Source of the DNA: Glaciibacter superstes DSM 21135
GTDB lineage: Bacteria > Actinomycetota > Actinomycetes > Actinomycetales > Microbacteriaceae
Direction: 5' to 3'
Length of the DNA stretch: 64,000 bases
Assembly: GCF_000421145.1 (NCBI RefSeq)
Contig: NZ_ATWH01000005.1
Location: 1 to 64,000 of the forward strand
Positions 43,665 through 52,393 of the stretch are shown here, in pieces (the first letter of the stretch is position 1; each line of letters begins with the position of its first letter). A program made the translations under genes and the position numbers. The notes beneath the pieces are model-generated. The model was not told the origin of the DNA. It did no database searches and was given only the letters and a program-made list of their open reading frames with translations.

Positions 43665-43711
43665 ATAGGACAACCCTATATATTGCGATGGAAAGGATAG
43701 GATAACCCTAT
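43665..43711. promoter_or_regulatory. Two LysR-type operator sites in the divergent promoter
   Basis: ATAGG-ACAAC-CCTAT at 43665-43679 and ATAGG-ATAAC-CCTAT at 43697-43711. Both are perfect inverted repeats with a 5-base spacer and fit the T-N11-A rule of LysR regulators. Centres are 32 bases apart, three helical turns. The second overlaps the regulator's own start codon, which suits autorepression. Confidence 0.75.
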
Positions 43712-44624
43712 GACACTCGCTCAGGTAAGAGCATTTCTTAACGCGTTTGAGCACGGTTCGTTCACCGCCGCCGCCGTGACGTTGTCCACCAGCCAGGCGT
43801 CGATTTCGGAGCTGATCAGTCGTCTCGAAGATGAGCTCGGACTGAGCCTTTTCACGCGTGGCTCGCGGAAGCTGATTCCCACGGCTGCCGCGATAGAGTT
43901 CCGAGGTTTCGCCCAGCAGGCTCTCGCATCTCTTGACGCGGGCGTGGAAGCGCTGCGATCGATCTCCTCTCTGGAGAGTGGTGTGACGCAGTTCGGTGTG
44001 TTGCGTAACGCCGGCTATTACGACCTGGGTGACCTGGTGCAGCGGTTTCACACCCGCTATCCGAAAGTGCGCGTGCGGATGGTCGGCCTGAATTCCGGGT
44101 TGGTTGCGGAATCGATCGCCGCGGGAGAGATCGAAGCCGGTCTCGTCGTACTCCCGTTCAACGAGGAGGGGCTTGTCGTGAAGCCGCTTTTCAAGGATGA
44201 AGTGCTGTTCGCGTCCACAACTCGCAGACTCGACGCTGGTGCGGTGACGATCGAGGAGATGGCCGCCGCACGAAACCTCATCCTGTACGACGCGCACTCA
44301 GGGTGGAAGGATCCGACTCGGCGTCAGATTCTCGAACGGTCTCAGTTGGCCGGAGTGAAGATCGATCCCGTGATCGAGGTGGAGCACGTCGAAACAGCCA
44401 TCCGAATGGTGGCCTCCGGGGCCGGCGAGACGATGGTGTGCAGAACGATTTCGGAGAGTTCAGGCTTCCCAGGCAACATCCGCACCTTTCCGTTCTCCGA
44501 ACCGCTGTACGACACCATCGCCCTTGTGCAGAGGGAGGGCACGTTCCTCTCGCCGGCAACGAGAGAGATAGCGCGCCTCGCCGAGCGCACACTGCTCGCG
44601 AAAGTCGGAGCGCAGAAGATCTAG
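43710..44624 (+). CDS. LysR-family transcriptional regulator
   Basis: 304 residues. N-terminal winged helix: QVRAFLNAFEHGSFTAAAV then STSQASISELISRLEDELG. Effector domain follows (VRMVGLNSGLVAESIAAGEI, DEVLFASTTRRLDAG, GAGETMVCRTISE). Divergent from the HisD-like/importer operon, which it most likely controls via the paired ATAGG-n5-CCTAT sites. Confidence 0.9.
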   Translation: MTLAQVRAFLNAFEHGSFTAAAVTLSTSQASISELISRLEDELGLSLFTRGSRKLIPTAAAIEFRGFAQQALASLDAGVEALRSISSLESGVTQFGVLRNAGYYDLGDLVQRFHTRYPKVRVRMVGLNSGLVAESIAAGEIEAGLVVLPFNEEGLVVKPLFKDEVLFASTTRRLDAGAVTIEEMAAARNLILYDAHSGWKDPTRRQILERSQLAGVKIDPVIEVEHVETAIRMVASGAGETMVCRTISESSGFPGNIRTFPFSEPLYDTIALVQREGTFLSPATREIARLAERTLLAKVGAQKI

Positions 44625-44694
44625 TCGACGATCCTCTGGTGCAGCGGTTGACCGGCGGCTGATTCAGAACGTCACCTGTTCGGCAGGCGTCAAA

Positions 44695-45645
44695 TCAACT
44701 GATGCGCAATCCGAAGCCCTTCTCGGTCGCCCTCTTCACGACAAGTGCACCGCACACCACATCTTGAAGAGCGAGCCCTTGCGACTCAAAAACGGTGATG
44801 TCCTCTGGGCTCATTCGGCCAGGTATGCGATTAGACAGCAGCTCGCCGATGGTTCCGACCGATGAGGGATCCCAGCCGTTTGCTATCAAGTCACCGCACT
44901 CGACTTGCGCGACCTCGCGATCGTCGACCACGATCAATGCAGCCCTTTCAAGCACCTCGCGGTCCACCTCGCGCTTGGTCGCCATGTTCGAACCCACAGC
45001 GTTTACATGCGTTCCCGCCTTGAGCCAGGAGCCACGAATCACCGGAGCGGCAGAGCCGGTCACAGTGACGATGACATCGGCTGCCCTCGCCGCAGATTCC
45101 GGTTCATCCGCCCGCACATCGACGCCCAATTCTCTCCGCATGCGCGTGATGAACGCATCGCGGCGCTCGACGCTTCGCCCCACAACGCGCACGGAGCGCA
45201 GGTTCGGCAGAGCACTGACAAGCGCCCTGATCTGCGTCTCCGCTTGCAGGCCAGCGCCGTAAACAGATAGCACCTCCGCATCGGGCCGGGCCATCGCTCG
45301 AGTGGCAACTGCAGTGGCTGCGCCCGTTCTGATCTGTGAGAGTCGGTCGGCCTTCATCACCGCGAGCAGTTCTCCTGTGTCGATGGCATACAGCAAAAAG
45401 GTCAGAACGCTGCCCTGGCTGACATCTGTTCGCACCACCGGATACGCCTTGACTCCCATGACGCCCTCTGTCGGCGCCAGCGCCCACATGACGTTAATCA
45501 CAGCAGTGCCCATCTGCGATCTTTGGCGCACTGCGTTTGTGGCTGACCCGTCGGCCAACAGTCGAAACGCCCGCTCGACGCAGGCGAACGCATCCTGCGC
45601 ACTCAGTTCGGATGCAACAATGTCGTCGTCAAGGTACCGGGTCAT
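44695..45645 (-). CDS. Ornithine cyclodeaminase/mu-crystallin-family enzyme
   Basis: 316 residues. Rossmann motif LSVYGAGLQAETQIRAL (GxGxQA), INVMWALAPTEGVMGVKAYP near 55-75 with the substrate-binding Lys, and THVNAVGSNMATKREVD. The family includes ornithine cyclodeaminase, alanine dehydrogenase and ketimine reductases, which form or reduce imino acids with NAD(P)H. It overlaps the lyase gene by 4 bases, so both belong to the pathway encoded by the divergent operon. Confidence 0.85.
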   Translation of the reverse strand: MTRYLDDDIVASELSAQDAFACVERAFRLLADGSATNAVRQRSQMGTAVINVMWALAPTEGVMGVKAYPVVRTDVSQGSVLTFLLYAIDTGELLAVMKADRLSQIRTGAATAVATRAMARPDAEVLSVYGAGLQAETQIRALVSALPNLRSVRVVGRSVERRDAFITRMRRELGVDVRADEPESAARAADVIVTVTGSAAPVIRGSWLKAGTHVNAVGSNMATKREVDREVLERAALIVVDDREVAQVECGDLIANGWDPSSVGTIGELLSNRIPGRMSPEDITVFESQGLALQDVVCGALVVKRATEKGFGLRIS

Positions 45646-46544
45646 TGCCGTGCCACGCGGAAGTTGAAAACCGACGCGTCGAAGTGGTTGTACGACTCGT
45701 AAGCCATGAGCTCGTACAGGTCGGCACGGTGCTGCATCTCGCCGAGCTTCGATGTCAGCGACCCCTCGTCGTTGAGAGTGTCGAGTGCCCGGCCAGCTGC
45801 CCCCATCGCCATGCGCAGCAAAGAGACCGGCCAGATGACGATATTGATGCCGATGTCTCCCAGCTGTTCGCTGGTGAACAGCTCGCTCTTTCCAAATTCC
45901 GTCATATTCGCAAGCAGGGGTACGTCGACAGCTCGGCGTACGGCTTCGAACTCGGCCAACGATGACATCGCCTCTGGGAAGATCGCTTCAGCGCCCGCGT
46001 CAACGAGCTTCTTCGCCCGGTCGATTGCCGCATCAAGGCCATCAACGGCACGGATGTCGGTGCGCGCCATGATCAGGAAGTTCGGGTCCCTGCGTGCGTC
46101 GACAGCAGCACGGATGCGCTTCAGCGCGGTGTCTTCGTCGACGACCTGCTTGCCGTCCAGGTGGCCGCAGCGCTTCGGATTGACCTGATCCTCGATGTGC
46201 ATGCCCGTCAGGCCGGCATCTTCGAGTTCCTGCACGGTTCGCGCGACGTTCATCGGTTCGCCGAAGCCTGTGTCGGCGTCGACGATCGCGGGCAGGTCTG
46301 TCATCCGCGCAATCTGTTTTGCCCGCCCGGCCACCTCGGTCAGCGTCGTCAGTCCGATATCAGGCAGGCCAAGATCGGCCGCAACTACGGCGCCGGAGAT
46401 ATACACGCCGTCAAAGCCCTTGGCCTGGATGAGCTTGGCGGACAGTGGGTTGAACGCTCCGGGTAGCCTCAGCAGTTTTCCACTGGACAGCCTTTCGCGC
46501 AGTAGGCTGCGCTTCTCGGGGGCGGGTGTGGTTGCATACAGCAC
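45642..46544 (-). CDS. Isocitrate lyase/PEP mutase-family lyase, PrpB-like
   Basis: 300 residues. VDADTGFGEP with metal-binding D89 and D91, the lyase signature KRCGH at 124-128 (nucleophilic Cys126) and GVYISGAVVAADLGLPDIGL near 46-65. These match the 2-methylisocitrate lyase/dimethylmalate lyase group: cleavage of a 2- or 3-substituted malate-like acid to pyruvate or succinate plus a second fragment. No methylcitrate synthase is nearby, and the partners are two MmgE/PrpD proteins, so the true substrate may differ from 2-methylisocitrate. Confidence 0.85.
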   Translation of the reverse strand: MLYATTPAPEKRSLLRERLSSGKLLRLPGAFNPLSAKLIQAKGFDGVYISGAVVAADLGLPDIGLTTLTEVAGRAKQIARMTDLPAIVDADTGFGEPMNVARTVQELEDAGLTGMHIEDQVNPKRCGHLDGKQVVDEDTALKRIRAAVDARRDPNFLIMARTDIRAVDGLDAAIDRAKKLVDAGAEAIFPEAMSSLAEFEAVRRAVDVPLLANMTEFGKSELFTSEQLGDIGINIVIWPVSLLRMAMGAAGRALDTLNDEGSLTSKLGEMQHRADLYELMAYESYNHFDASVFNFRVARQ

Positions 46545-46589
46545 GAATGTAGACCTCTCGAAGGGAGACGGATGAAGCGTTGGACGAGA

Positions 46590-47288
46590 CTATGACTCGA
46601 GCGTGACGGTCTCGAGACCCAGCACCACGAGCGAGTTGCGCATGGAGTTAGCCAGGTGCTGCTCCATCGCAGCGGATGCGCCGGCGCGGCTGCGAGAGCG
46701 CAAAGCCGTCATGACGCGCTGGTGTTCGGCCACCGCGTTCTGCACTCTCTGCGGGTCGCGAGGCGTGCGCGACAGCGGCGGGTAGAGTCGCCTGTTCATC
46801 TCCAGGCAGTTCGCGCTGATGATGGAGTTCCCGGCAAGCTCGACAAGCTGCTGGTGAAAATCCAGCTCGGCCACATACGGGCCAGGCTGAGGCTGGTGAC
46901 CGGGTGAGTCCGAACTCTGGAGAAGTATGTTGTGCACCCGTTCGAGATCGGTATCACTCGCCCGTTCGACGGCCAACCGCACAGCGTAGAGCTCGAGGGC
47001 GGCGCGCATCTCATACAGCTCGATTATTTCGCGTGGCTCATATTCGCGAACGTAGGCACCGCGGTGACTCTGCACGCGGAGGAGACCTTCACCGACAAGT
47101 TTCTGGATAGCTTCACGCAGCGGCCCTCGGCTGATCCCCAACGCGGCCGACAACGCGACCTCGTTCAGCCGTTCCCCCGGCGTCAGCGTTCCGTCGAGCA
47201 CCATCTCGCGAAGCACGGCCTCGGTTTGTCGCGAATACGTCACGTTGAGCTTGAGTGGCGCCCTGCCGCCGACATTCACGTCGACCAC
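46590..47288 (-). CDS. GntR regulator with FCD domain
   Basis: 232 residues from GTG 47288 (GGAGG 7 bases upstream). Winged helix LNEVALSAALGISRGPLREA, then helical FCD domain (YEMRAALELYAVRLAVERA, LDFHQQLVELAGNSIISANC with metal-ligand His, EHQRVMTALRSRSRAGASAA). Divergent from the symporter operon; likely repressor of both arms. Confidence 0.85.
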   Translation of the reverse strand: MVDVNVGGRAPLKLNVTYSRQTEAVLREMVLDGTLTPGERLNEVALSAALGISRGPLREAIQKLVGEGLLRVQSHRGAYVREYEPREIIELYEMRAALELYAVRLAVERASDTDLERVHNILLQSSDSPGHQPQPGPYVAELDFHQQLVELAGNSIISANCLEMNRRLYPPLSRTPRDPQRVQNAVAEHQRVMTALRSRSRAGASAAMEQHLANSMRNSLVVLGLETVTLES

Positions 47289-47393
47289 GGAAGTACCTCC
47301 AGTTTCTTGTCGGATCCCACCGTCGCCGACTCAGGCGACATGCAGGTTGAGTTTACTGTCCAGACTTTCGGCCAGAGCCGCAACTGGCAACTG

Positions 47394-47422
47394 TTGACAG
47401 TTGACACTAAACCCTGTTAACT
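47394..47422 (+). promoter_or_regulatory. Promoter and candidate GntR operator of the symporter/hydantoinase operon
   Basis: TTGACA (47394-47399), 17-base spacer, TTAACT (47417-47422). Overlapping inverted repeats are present: ACTGT-TG-ACAGT across the -35 and GTTGACA-n8-TGTTAAC spanning spacer and -10 (one mismatch). The arrangement would block RNA polymerase when the divergent FCD regulator binds. Confidence 0.6.
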
Positions 47423-47448
47423 ATCTCGCAGGATCAAGGAGGATACAA

Positions 47449-48753
47449 GTGAGCGCTATTCCAGAGGTTTCCATTCCGTCGGACGAGCAGAAGATCTCGA
47501 GTCGCGTCGTCGTGGCCGGGGCCGTTGGCTCGATCGTCGAATACTTCGACTTCGGTGTCTACGGTTACGTAGCAACAATTCTCTCCGTGCACTTCTTCGC
47601 CAGTGGCGATCCGGCATCGGCGCTGCTTGCCACTCTGGCGACATTTGCGGTCGCATTCGTCCTCCGGCCAGTCGGGGCGTTGCTCTTCGGCCACTTCGGC
47701 GACCGCTACGGGCGGAAGAACGCCCTGGCGTGGACCGTGCTGCTGATGGCCATTGCCAGCGGACTGATCGGCATCCTGCCCACCTACGCGGCCATCGGCC
47801 TTGGAGCCACGCTTCTTCTGGTTTTGGCACGGTGCGTTCAGGGACTTGCCGCGGGTGGCGAACTGGGCGGCGCCGCCTCATTCGTCGCTGAGCGCTCGCC
47901 GTCCGCGAAGCGTGGCCTGCTCTGCGCGACCACCCAGATGGGAGCCCTCGCAGGGTCGCTCCTGGCATCCGTCACCGTTGCGATCCTTAACCTGACGCTG
48001 GGGAGCGATGAAATGATCGAGTGGGGCTGGCGCATACCCTTCTTGATCGCCATCCCCATTGGACTGATCGGGCTTTGGATTCGCAATGGTCTAGAAGAGA
48101 CCAAGGACTTCAAAGCGATCGCGAAGTCACAGGCCAAGAAGGCCCCGTTCCTCGAGCTCCTGAAGAGCCACCCGCGCGCACTGTTGCGTGTGGTCGGACT
48201 GTCGATCCTGTTGTTCTCGGCGTACTACGTCGCCTACGTCTACGTGAACATCCACATGCAGAAGGTCGTCGGGCTGAGTTCGGACTTCGCCTATATGTCA
48301 ACAACCCTGACCCTTCTCGTCTCCGTCATCGCGATGCCGCTGTTCGGTGCGCTCTCCGATCGAGTGGGACGCAAGCCGGTCTTCATCGGTGCCACGGTTG
48401 CCGCGATCGTCCTGGCTGTTCCGGCATTCCTCCTGTTCGAGCAAGGCGGCGCGGTAGCGGTCGGCGCCCACATCATCCTCGGCTTGACCGATTCGGCACT
48501 CATGGGCGTCGCCCTGTCATCGTTCGCAGAGATGTTTCCCACTCGCATCCGCTATACCGGCATCGCGTTCGGGTTCAGCGTCGGCGCGGCACTTGCAGGA
48601 GGCACCGCCCCATATATCTCCACGTGGCTCGTCGCCGCTACCGGCAATCCGGTCGCACCGGCGTTCTTCGTGATCGGTACCGGAATCATTACGCTCATCG
48701 CCGCGGTGACTATGCGAGAAACCCGTGGAATCGAACTGAGCACGGTCGCATAG
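47449..48753 (+). CDS. MFS metabolite:proton symporter (MHS type), first of two
   Basis: GTG 47449 behind AAGGAGG gives 434 residues and twelve predicted membrane helices. MHS signatures: SIVEYFDFGVYGYVAT, LLFGHFGDRYGRKNAL and RCVQGLAAGGELGGAASF. Relatives import organic acids such as citrate, shikimate, dicarboxylates or betaines with protons. As first gene of the operon it should bring in the pathway's starting compound or an acid intermediate. Confidence 0.9.
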   Translation: MSAIPEVSIPSDEQKISSRVVVAGAVGSIVEYFDFGVYGYVATILSVHFFASGDPASALLATLATFAVAFVLRPVGALLFGHFGDRYGRKNALAWTVLLMAIASGLIGILPTYAAIGLGATLLLVLARCVQGLAAGGELGGAASFVAERSPSAKRGLLCATTQMGALAGSLLASVTVAILNLTLGSDEMIEWGWRIPFLIAIPIGLIGLWIRNGLEETKDFKAIAKSQAKKAPFLELLKSHPRALLRVVGLSILLFSAYYVAYVYVNIHMQKVVGLSSDFAYMSTTLTLLVSVIAMPLFGALSDRVGRKPVFIGATVAAIVLAVPAFLLFEQGGAVAVGAHIILGLTDSALMGVALSSFAEMFPTRIRYTGIAFGFSVGAALAGGTAPYISTWLVAATGNPVAPAFFVIGTGIITLIAAVTMRETRGIELSTVA

Positions 48754-48804
48754 TTCCGTGACGACCAGCACACCATTGAGCGCATCATCACGAGGAGTGA
48801 CACC

Positions 48805-50202
48805 ATGACCCAATTTGATCTTGCCCTGCGCGGCGGAAGGACAATGCTGCCCGGCGTTGGTCTCACCCGAGCGGATATCTATGTCACCGACGGCGCAATC
48901 GCCGCGATCGCGACGGCCGATTCCCGCATGGAAGCTATTGAGTCCGTCGATGTGACCGGTCGTTGGATTCTGCCGGGAGTCATCGATGCCCATGTGCACC
49001 TCGGTCAGGACATTTCTGCCCCGAAGAATGCAGCCGACGCCGAAAAAGAATCTGCCTCGGCTGCCGCGGGTGGCGTGACCACCATGCTGGCCTACCTGAT
49101 GAGCCCGAAGCCGTATGGCGATGTCTTCCCTGACGCGAAGGAGACAATGCTCGCGCACTCCCATACGAACTTCGGATTTCATTTCTGCGTCGTCACGCCA
49201 GAGCAGGTCGAAGCGATCAGCAGCTACGCAGAGGATCTTGGAGTCTCAAGCTTCAAGGTATTCACGAACTTCCGGGGCGACGAAGGCGCCTACCTGGGAT
49301 TGCCGGGGAACGATGACGCTTTCCTGTTCGACGCGCTGCAGGCTGCGGCCGACTCCGGCACCATGATCGCCCAGCACGCCGAGAACATCGAGCTGGTCTG
49401 GCGGCTCCGCCAGAAGACCACTCAGAGTCCGGATGCCGGACTACCCGCCTGGAACGACATTCGTCCGACCTACGTCGAAGCGGAGGCCGAGGGCCGAGTG
49501 GGGTACCTGGCCAGCGTGACGGGTGCGTCGGCATACGCCGTTCACGTCACCAGCGCAGAATCCCTTGCCGCGATACAACGTCAGCAGGCCGCATACGGGA
49601 ATCTCTTCATTGAGACCTGTCCTCACTACCTGACGCTGAACGCCGAATCCCCAATCGGTTCCCGGGGGAAGGTCAATCCGCCGTTGCGGACCTCGAGCGA
49701 CAACGAGGCGCTCTGGGAAGCGATTCGTGAGAATCAGATAGACGTGTTGGGCTCCGACCATGTCCCGCGCCATTTCAGCGCGAAGGACAAGGACATCTGG
49801 AGTGCGTCCGCGGGATTCCCCGGCACCGGAACCCTCTTCCCACTGTTCCTCTCAGAGGCGATTCGTCGCGGTATTTCGCTCGAGACGGTGGTGAACATGA
49901 CATCCACCCGGCCGGCTCAGATCTTCGGCATGGGTGCCCGCAAGGGAAGGATCGAACTCGGTTTCGACGCTGACCTGACGATCGTCGATCCAACGACGCC
50001 GTTCGAAATCACCGCCGCCACCCAGCACTCCGGAGCCGAATACAGCGTGTGGGAGGGATGGTCCTCAGACGTGAGTATCGAGCACACCATCGTGAAGGGT
50101 CGGTTCGCCCTCCGAAACGGAGAGCTCACTGACACGACGGGGGAGTACATCCCGCGTCGATTCAGCGGGCGCAGAGCGCTCACCGAACTAGCAGGACGAT
50201 AA
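48805..50202 (+). CDS. Hydantoinase/dihydropyrimidinase-like cyclic amidohydrolase
   Basis: 465 residues. All binuclear metal ligands are present: H63 and H65 (DAHVHLG), bridging Lys K151 in SFKVFTNF, H191 (QHAENIE), H247 (YAVHVTS) and D318 (LGSDHVP). The family opens cyclic amides (hydantoin, dihydropyrimidine, allantoin, dihydroorotate, some imides). GAGGAG precedes the ATG. It is followed by a small-amidase gene, the expected second hydrolysis step. Confidence 0.85.
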   Translation: MTQFDLALRGGRTMLPGVGLTRADIYVTDGAIAAIATADSRMEAIESVDVTGRWILPGVIDAHVHLGQDISAPKNAADAEKESASAAAGGVTTMLAYLMSPKPYGDVFPDAKETMLAHSHTNFGFHFCVVTPEQVEAISSYAEDLGVSSFKVFTNFRGDEGAYLGLPGNDDAFLFDALQAAADSGTMIAQHAENIELVWRLRQKTTQSPDAGLPAWNDIRPTYVEAEAEGRVGYLASVTGASAYAVHVTSAESLAAIQRQQAAYGNLFIETCPHYLTLNAESPIGSRGKVNPPLRTSSDNEALWEAIRENQIDVLGSDHVPRHFSAKDKDIWSASAGFPGTGTLFPLFLSEAIRRGISLETVVNMTSTRPAQIFGMGARKGRIELGFDADLTIVDPTTPFEITAATQHSGAEYSVWEGWSSDVSIEHTIVKGRFALRNGELTDTTGEYIPRRFSGRRALTELAGR

Positions 50203-50228
50203 CCGGTATCCGCAGGAAAGGAACATCC

Positions 50229-50954
50229 ATGACACACGCAGAAACAGTTTCCCCACGACCCTGGGCAGGCGTCATCACCGATGACGACGAGCGGCGCTAT
50301 GAGGCGGCTGGGTTCGGACAACCAGCGGGTATCGGGAAGCGGCCGGCCCTGCTCATCATCGACGCGCAGTACCGCACCGTCGGTATGGAGCCCAAGCCGT
50401 TCTTCCAGTCTGTTGCGGAAGAATTTTCAACGAGCTGCGGCGAGACGGGTTGGAATGCCCTTCGCAGAGTGCAGGAGAGCCTCCTCCCGGTCTTTCGACG
50501 AAACGACTGGCCGGTCATCTATCCCTACGTCGCCCCCAAGGAATCCTTCGACCAGGGTCGTCTCGGCGCCAAGGTCCCTGGCATCATGACGATCCCGGAG
50601 GAAGGGTACAAGTTCGTCGATATCATCGCTCCCGCAGCGGGAGATATCCTCCTTCCAAAACGGCACCCCAGCGCCTTCTTCGGCACCGCTCTTCTCAGCT
50701 ACCTGATCGAACGCCAGGTCGACACACTCGTGGTTGCGGGTTGCACGACCAGTGGATGTGTTCGGGGAACGGTCGTCGATGCATTCTCGTACAACTTCCA
50801 TGTCGTCGTTCCACATGACGCGGTGTACGACCGCACCGAGACCGTGCACAAGGTGAACCTGTTCGACATGGCGCAGAAATACGCCGACATCGCATCTGCC
50901 GACCAGGTGGAAGCACAGCTCGATGAGCTCGCCAGACGGAAGGGCAACAATTGA
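50229..50954 (+). CDS. Isochorismatase-fold amidohydrolase (N-carbamoyl or half-amide hydrolase)
   Basis: 241 residues. Catalytic triad D45 (LLIIDAQ), K144 (LPKRHPSAFFGT) and C177 (GCTTSGCVRGTVVDAFSY). The TTSGC and PSAFFGT motifs are those of N-carbamoylsarcosine amidase, maleamate amidohydrolase (NicF) and ureidoacrylate amidohydrolase (RutB). Together with the preceding ring-opening enzyme it would release ammonia or carbamate from an opened ureide or half-amide. Ends at a 4-base overlap with the flavoprotein gene. Confidence 0.85.
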   Translation: MTHAETVSPRPWAGVITDDDERRYEAAGFGQPAGIGKRPALLIIDAQYRTVGMEPKPFFQSVAEEFSTSCGETGWNALRRVQESLLPVFRRNDWPVIYPYVAPKESFDQGRLGAKVPGIMTIPEEGYKFVDIIAPAAGDILLPKRHPSAFFGTALLSYLIERQVDTLVVAGCTTSGCVRGTVVDAFSYNFHVVVPHDAVYDRTETVHKVNLFDMAQKYADIASADQVEAQLDELARRKGNN

Positions 50955-52336
50955 ACAACACACACGGCACGGAGCCGAGAGCGGAACGCTACGACTTGGT
51001 GATTGTCGGAGCAGGGGCGTGCGGCATGGTGGCCGCCCTCGCGGCAACCGACGCGGGCAAGTCGGTCCTTCTCCTCGAAAAGCTCGACACCGCAGGAGGA
51101 AACAGCACGTTGAGCACCGGTTCCCTCCCGGGAGCCGGCACTCGTTTTCAGAGGGAGGCCGGCATCGAGGACTCTCCGGCAACAATGGTGCGTGACCTTC
51201 TCCGCACCAGCGGCCCCCACGAGGTGGAAGACCTGGTGACCTGGATGGCTGAGTCGTCGGCAGAAATGATCGAGTGGCTGGTCGACAAGCACCAGGTCGG
51301 GCTGCTACTGATCACCGACTACAAGCATGTCGGCCACTCCGTACCCCGTCTGCACGCGCCGGCCGACAGGAACGGTGCGAATCTCACCGCCGACCTGCTT
51401 CGGGCCTGCGAGGCCAACGGCGTCGAGATTCTCACTCGTACTCCCGCGGTCGGTCTGATCGAAGAGGACGACGCCGTGCGGGGTGTCACAGTCGAACTGC
51501 AGAGCGGACAGTCGCGCCAGATACATGCGGGTGCCGTGCTGCTCGCGTCGAACGGTTTCGGCAACAACAAAGAGCTCCTCGCGCGCTGGATCCCCGAAAT
51601 GGTCGACACCCCGTACTTCGGGGCGGCCGGCTCAACCGGCGAAGGAATCAGCTGGGCAGAGCAGCAGGGCGCGGACCTCGCCAACGTCGGCGCCTACCAG
51701 GGCTATGCGGTCGTCGCCACCGACGCTGGCGACATTCTTTCGTGGACCACCGTTGAACTCGGCGCCATCATCGTGGGGCCGGATGGAAAGCGACTCGGCG
51801 ATGAGTCGGTTGGCTACTCGGCATTCGCCGAAACGGTCGCAAGCCAGGCGTCGGAAAGCTTCACGATCATGGACAAACGAATCTACGATTACGTCGCCCG
51901 CAATGAGCCGAGGTTCGTGAAGATCATCGATTTGGGCTGCGTGCCGCAGGCGAACGGTGTGCACGAACTCGCCGCGCGCATCGGCTGTACCGAAAAGGAT
52001 CTGGCGCGCACGCTGGAGACCAGCACCGATTCGGCGTCAGGCAGCGCGGCGGACGAGTTCGGTCGCACTGATTTCGGCCAGGGGCCGCTTGAAGCACCCT
52101 ATTTCGTGTGCCGCAGCCGACCGGGAATGTTCCACACGCAGGGCGGAGTGAAGGTGGACCACCATGCCCGCGTCATCCGTTCAAATGGCGAACCCATCAG
52201 CGGGCTCTATGCGGGCGGTGGTGTCGCAGCTGGGATCTCCGGGCAAACCGGCGCCGACGGTTACGCCTCCGGCAATGGGCTGAGCACCGCAGCGGGCCTC
52301 GGGTACCTCGCCGGTCGTCACGTGGGCTCGCTATAA
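50951..52336 (+). CDS. FAD-binding oxidoreductase, fumarate reductase/flavocytochrome c type
   Basis: 461 residues from TTG 50951 (AAGGG upstream). Dinucleotide-binding LVIVGAGACGMVAALAA near residues 16-32, then a helical cap domain and FAD-binding C terminus GLYAGGGVAAGISGQTGADG. The family has fumarate and urocanate reductases and 3-ketosteroid dehydrogenases, all acting on a C-C double bond next to a carbonyl or carboxylate. No heme or FMN domain is attached. In this operon it would reduce or introduce a double bond in the acid released by the two hydrolases. Confidence 0.85.
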   Translation: MNNTHGTEPRAERYDLVIVGAGACGMVAALAATDAGKSVLLLEKLDTAGGNSTLSTGSLPGAGTRFQREAGIEDSPATMVRDLLRTSGPHEVEDLVTWMAESSAEMIEWLVDKHQVGLLLITDYKHVGHSVPRLHAPADRNGANLTADLLRACEANGVEILTRTPAVGLIEEDDAVRGVTVELQSGQSRQIHAGAVLLASNGFGNNKELLARWIPEMVDTPYFGAAGSTGEGISWAEQQGADLANVGAYQGYAVVATDAGDILSWTTVELGAIIVGPDGKRLGDESVGYSAFAETVASQASESFTIMDKRIYDYVARNEPRFVKIIDLGCVPQANGVHELAARIGCTEKDLARTLETSTDSASGSAADEFGRTDFGQGPLEAPYFVCRSRPGMFHTQGGVKVDHHARVIRSNGEPISGLYAGGGVAAGISGQTGADGYASGNGLSTAAGLGYLAGRHVGSL

Positions 52337-52347
52337 CAGATTGACCT

Positions 52348-52363
52348 AAGGCCGCACGGCCTT
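52348..52363. other. Short hairpin between flavoprotein and symporter genes
   Basis: AAGGCC-GCAC-GGCCTT can form a perfect 6-base stem in the 57-base gap. No T run follows, so termination is unlikely; it may separate mRNA decay units. Confidence 0.4.
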
Positions 52364-52393
52364 GTGCACAGCAACCGAACAAAGGAGTTTCGT

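Noticed and set aside
44625..44694. Terminator between LysR and ornithine cyclodeaminase-like genes
   Set aside because: The genes converge here, but no stem of more than five bases is visible.
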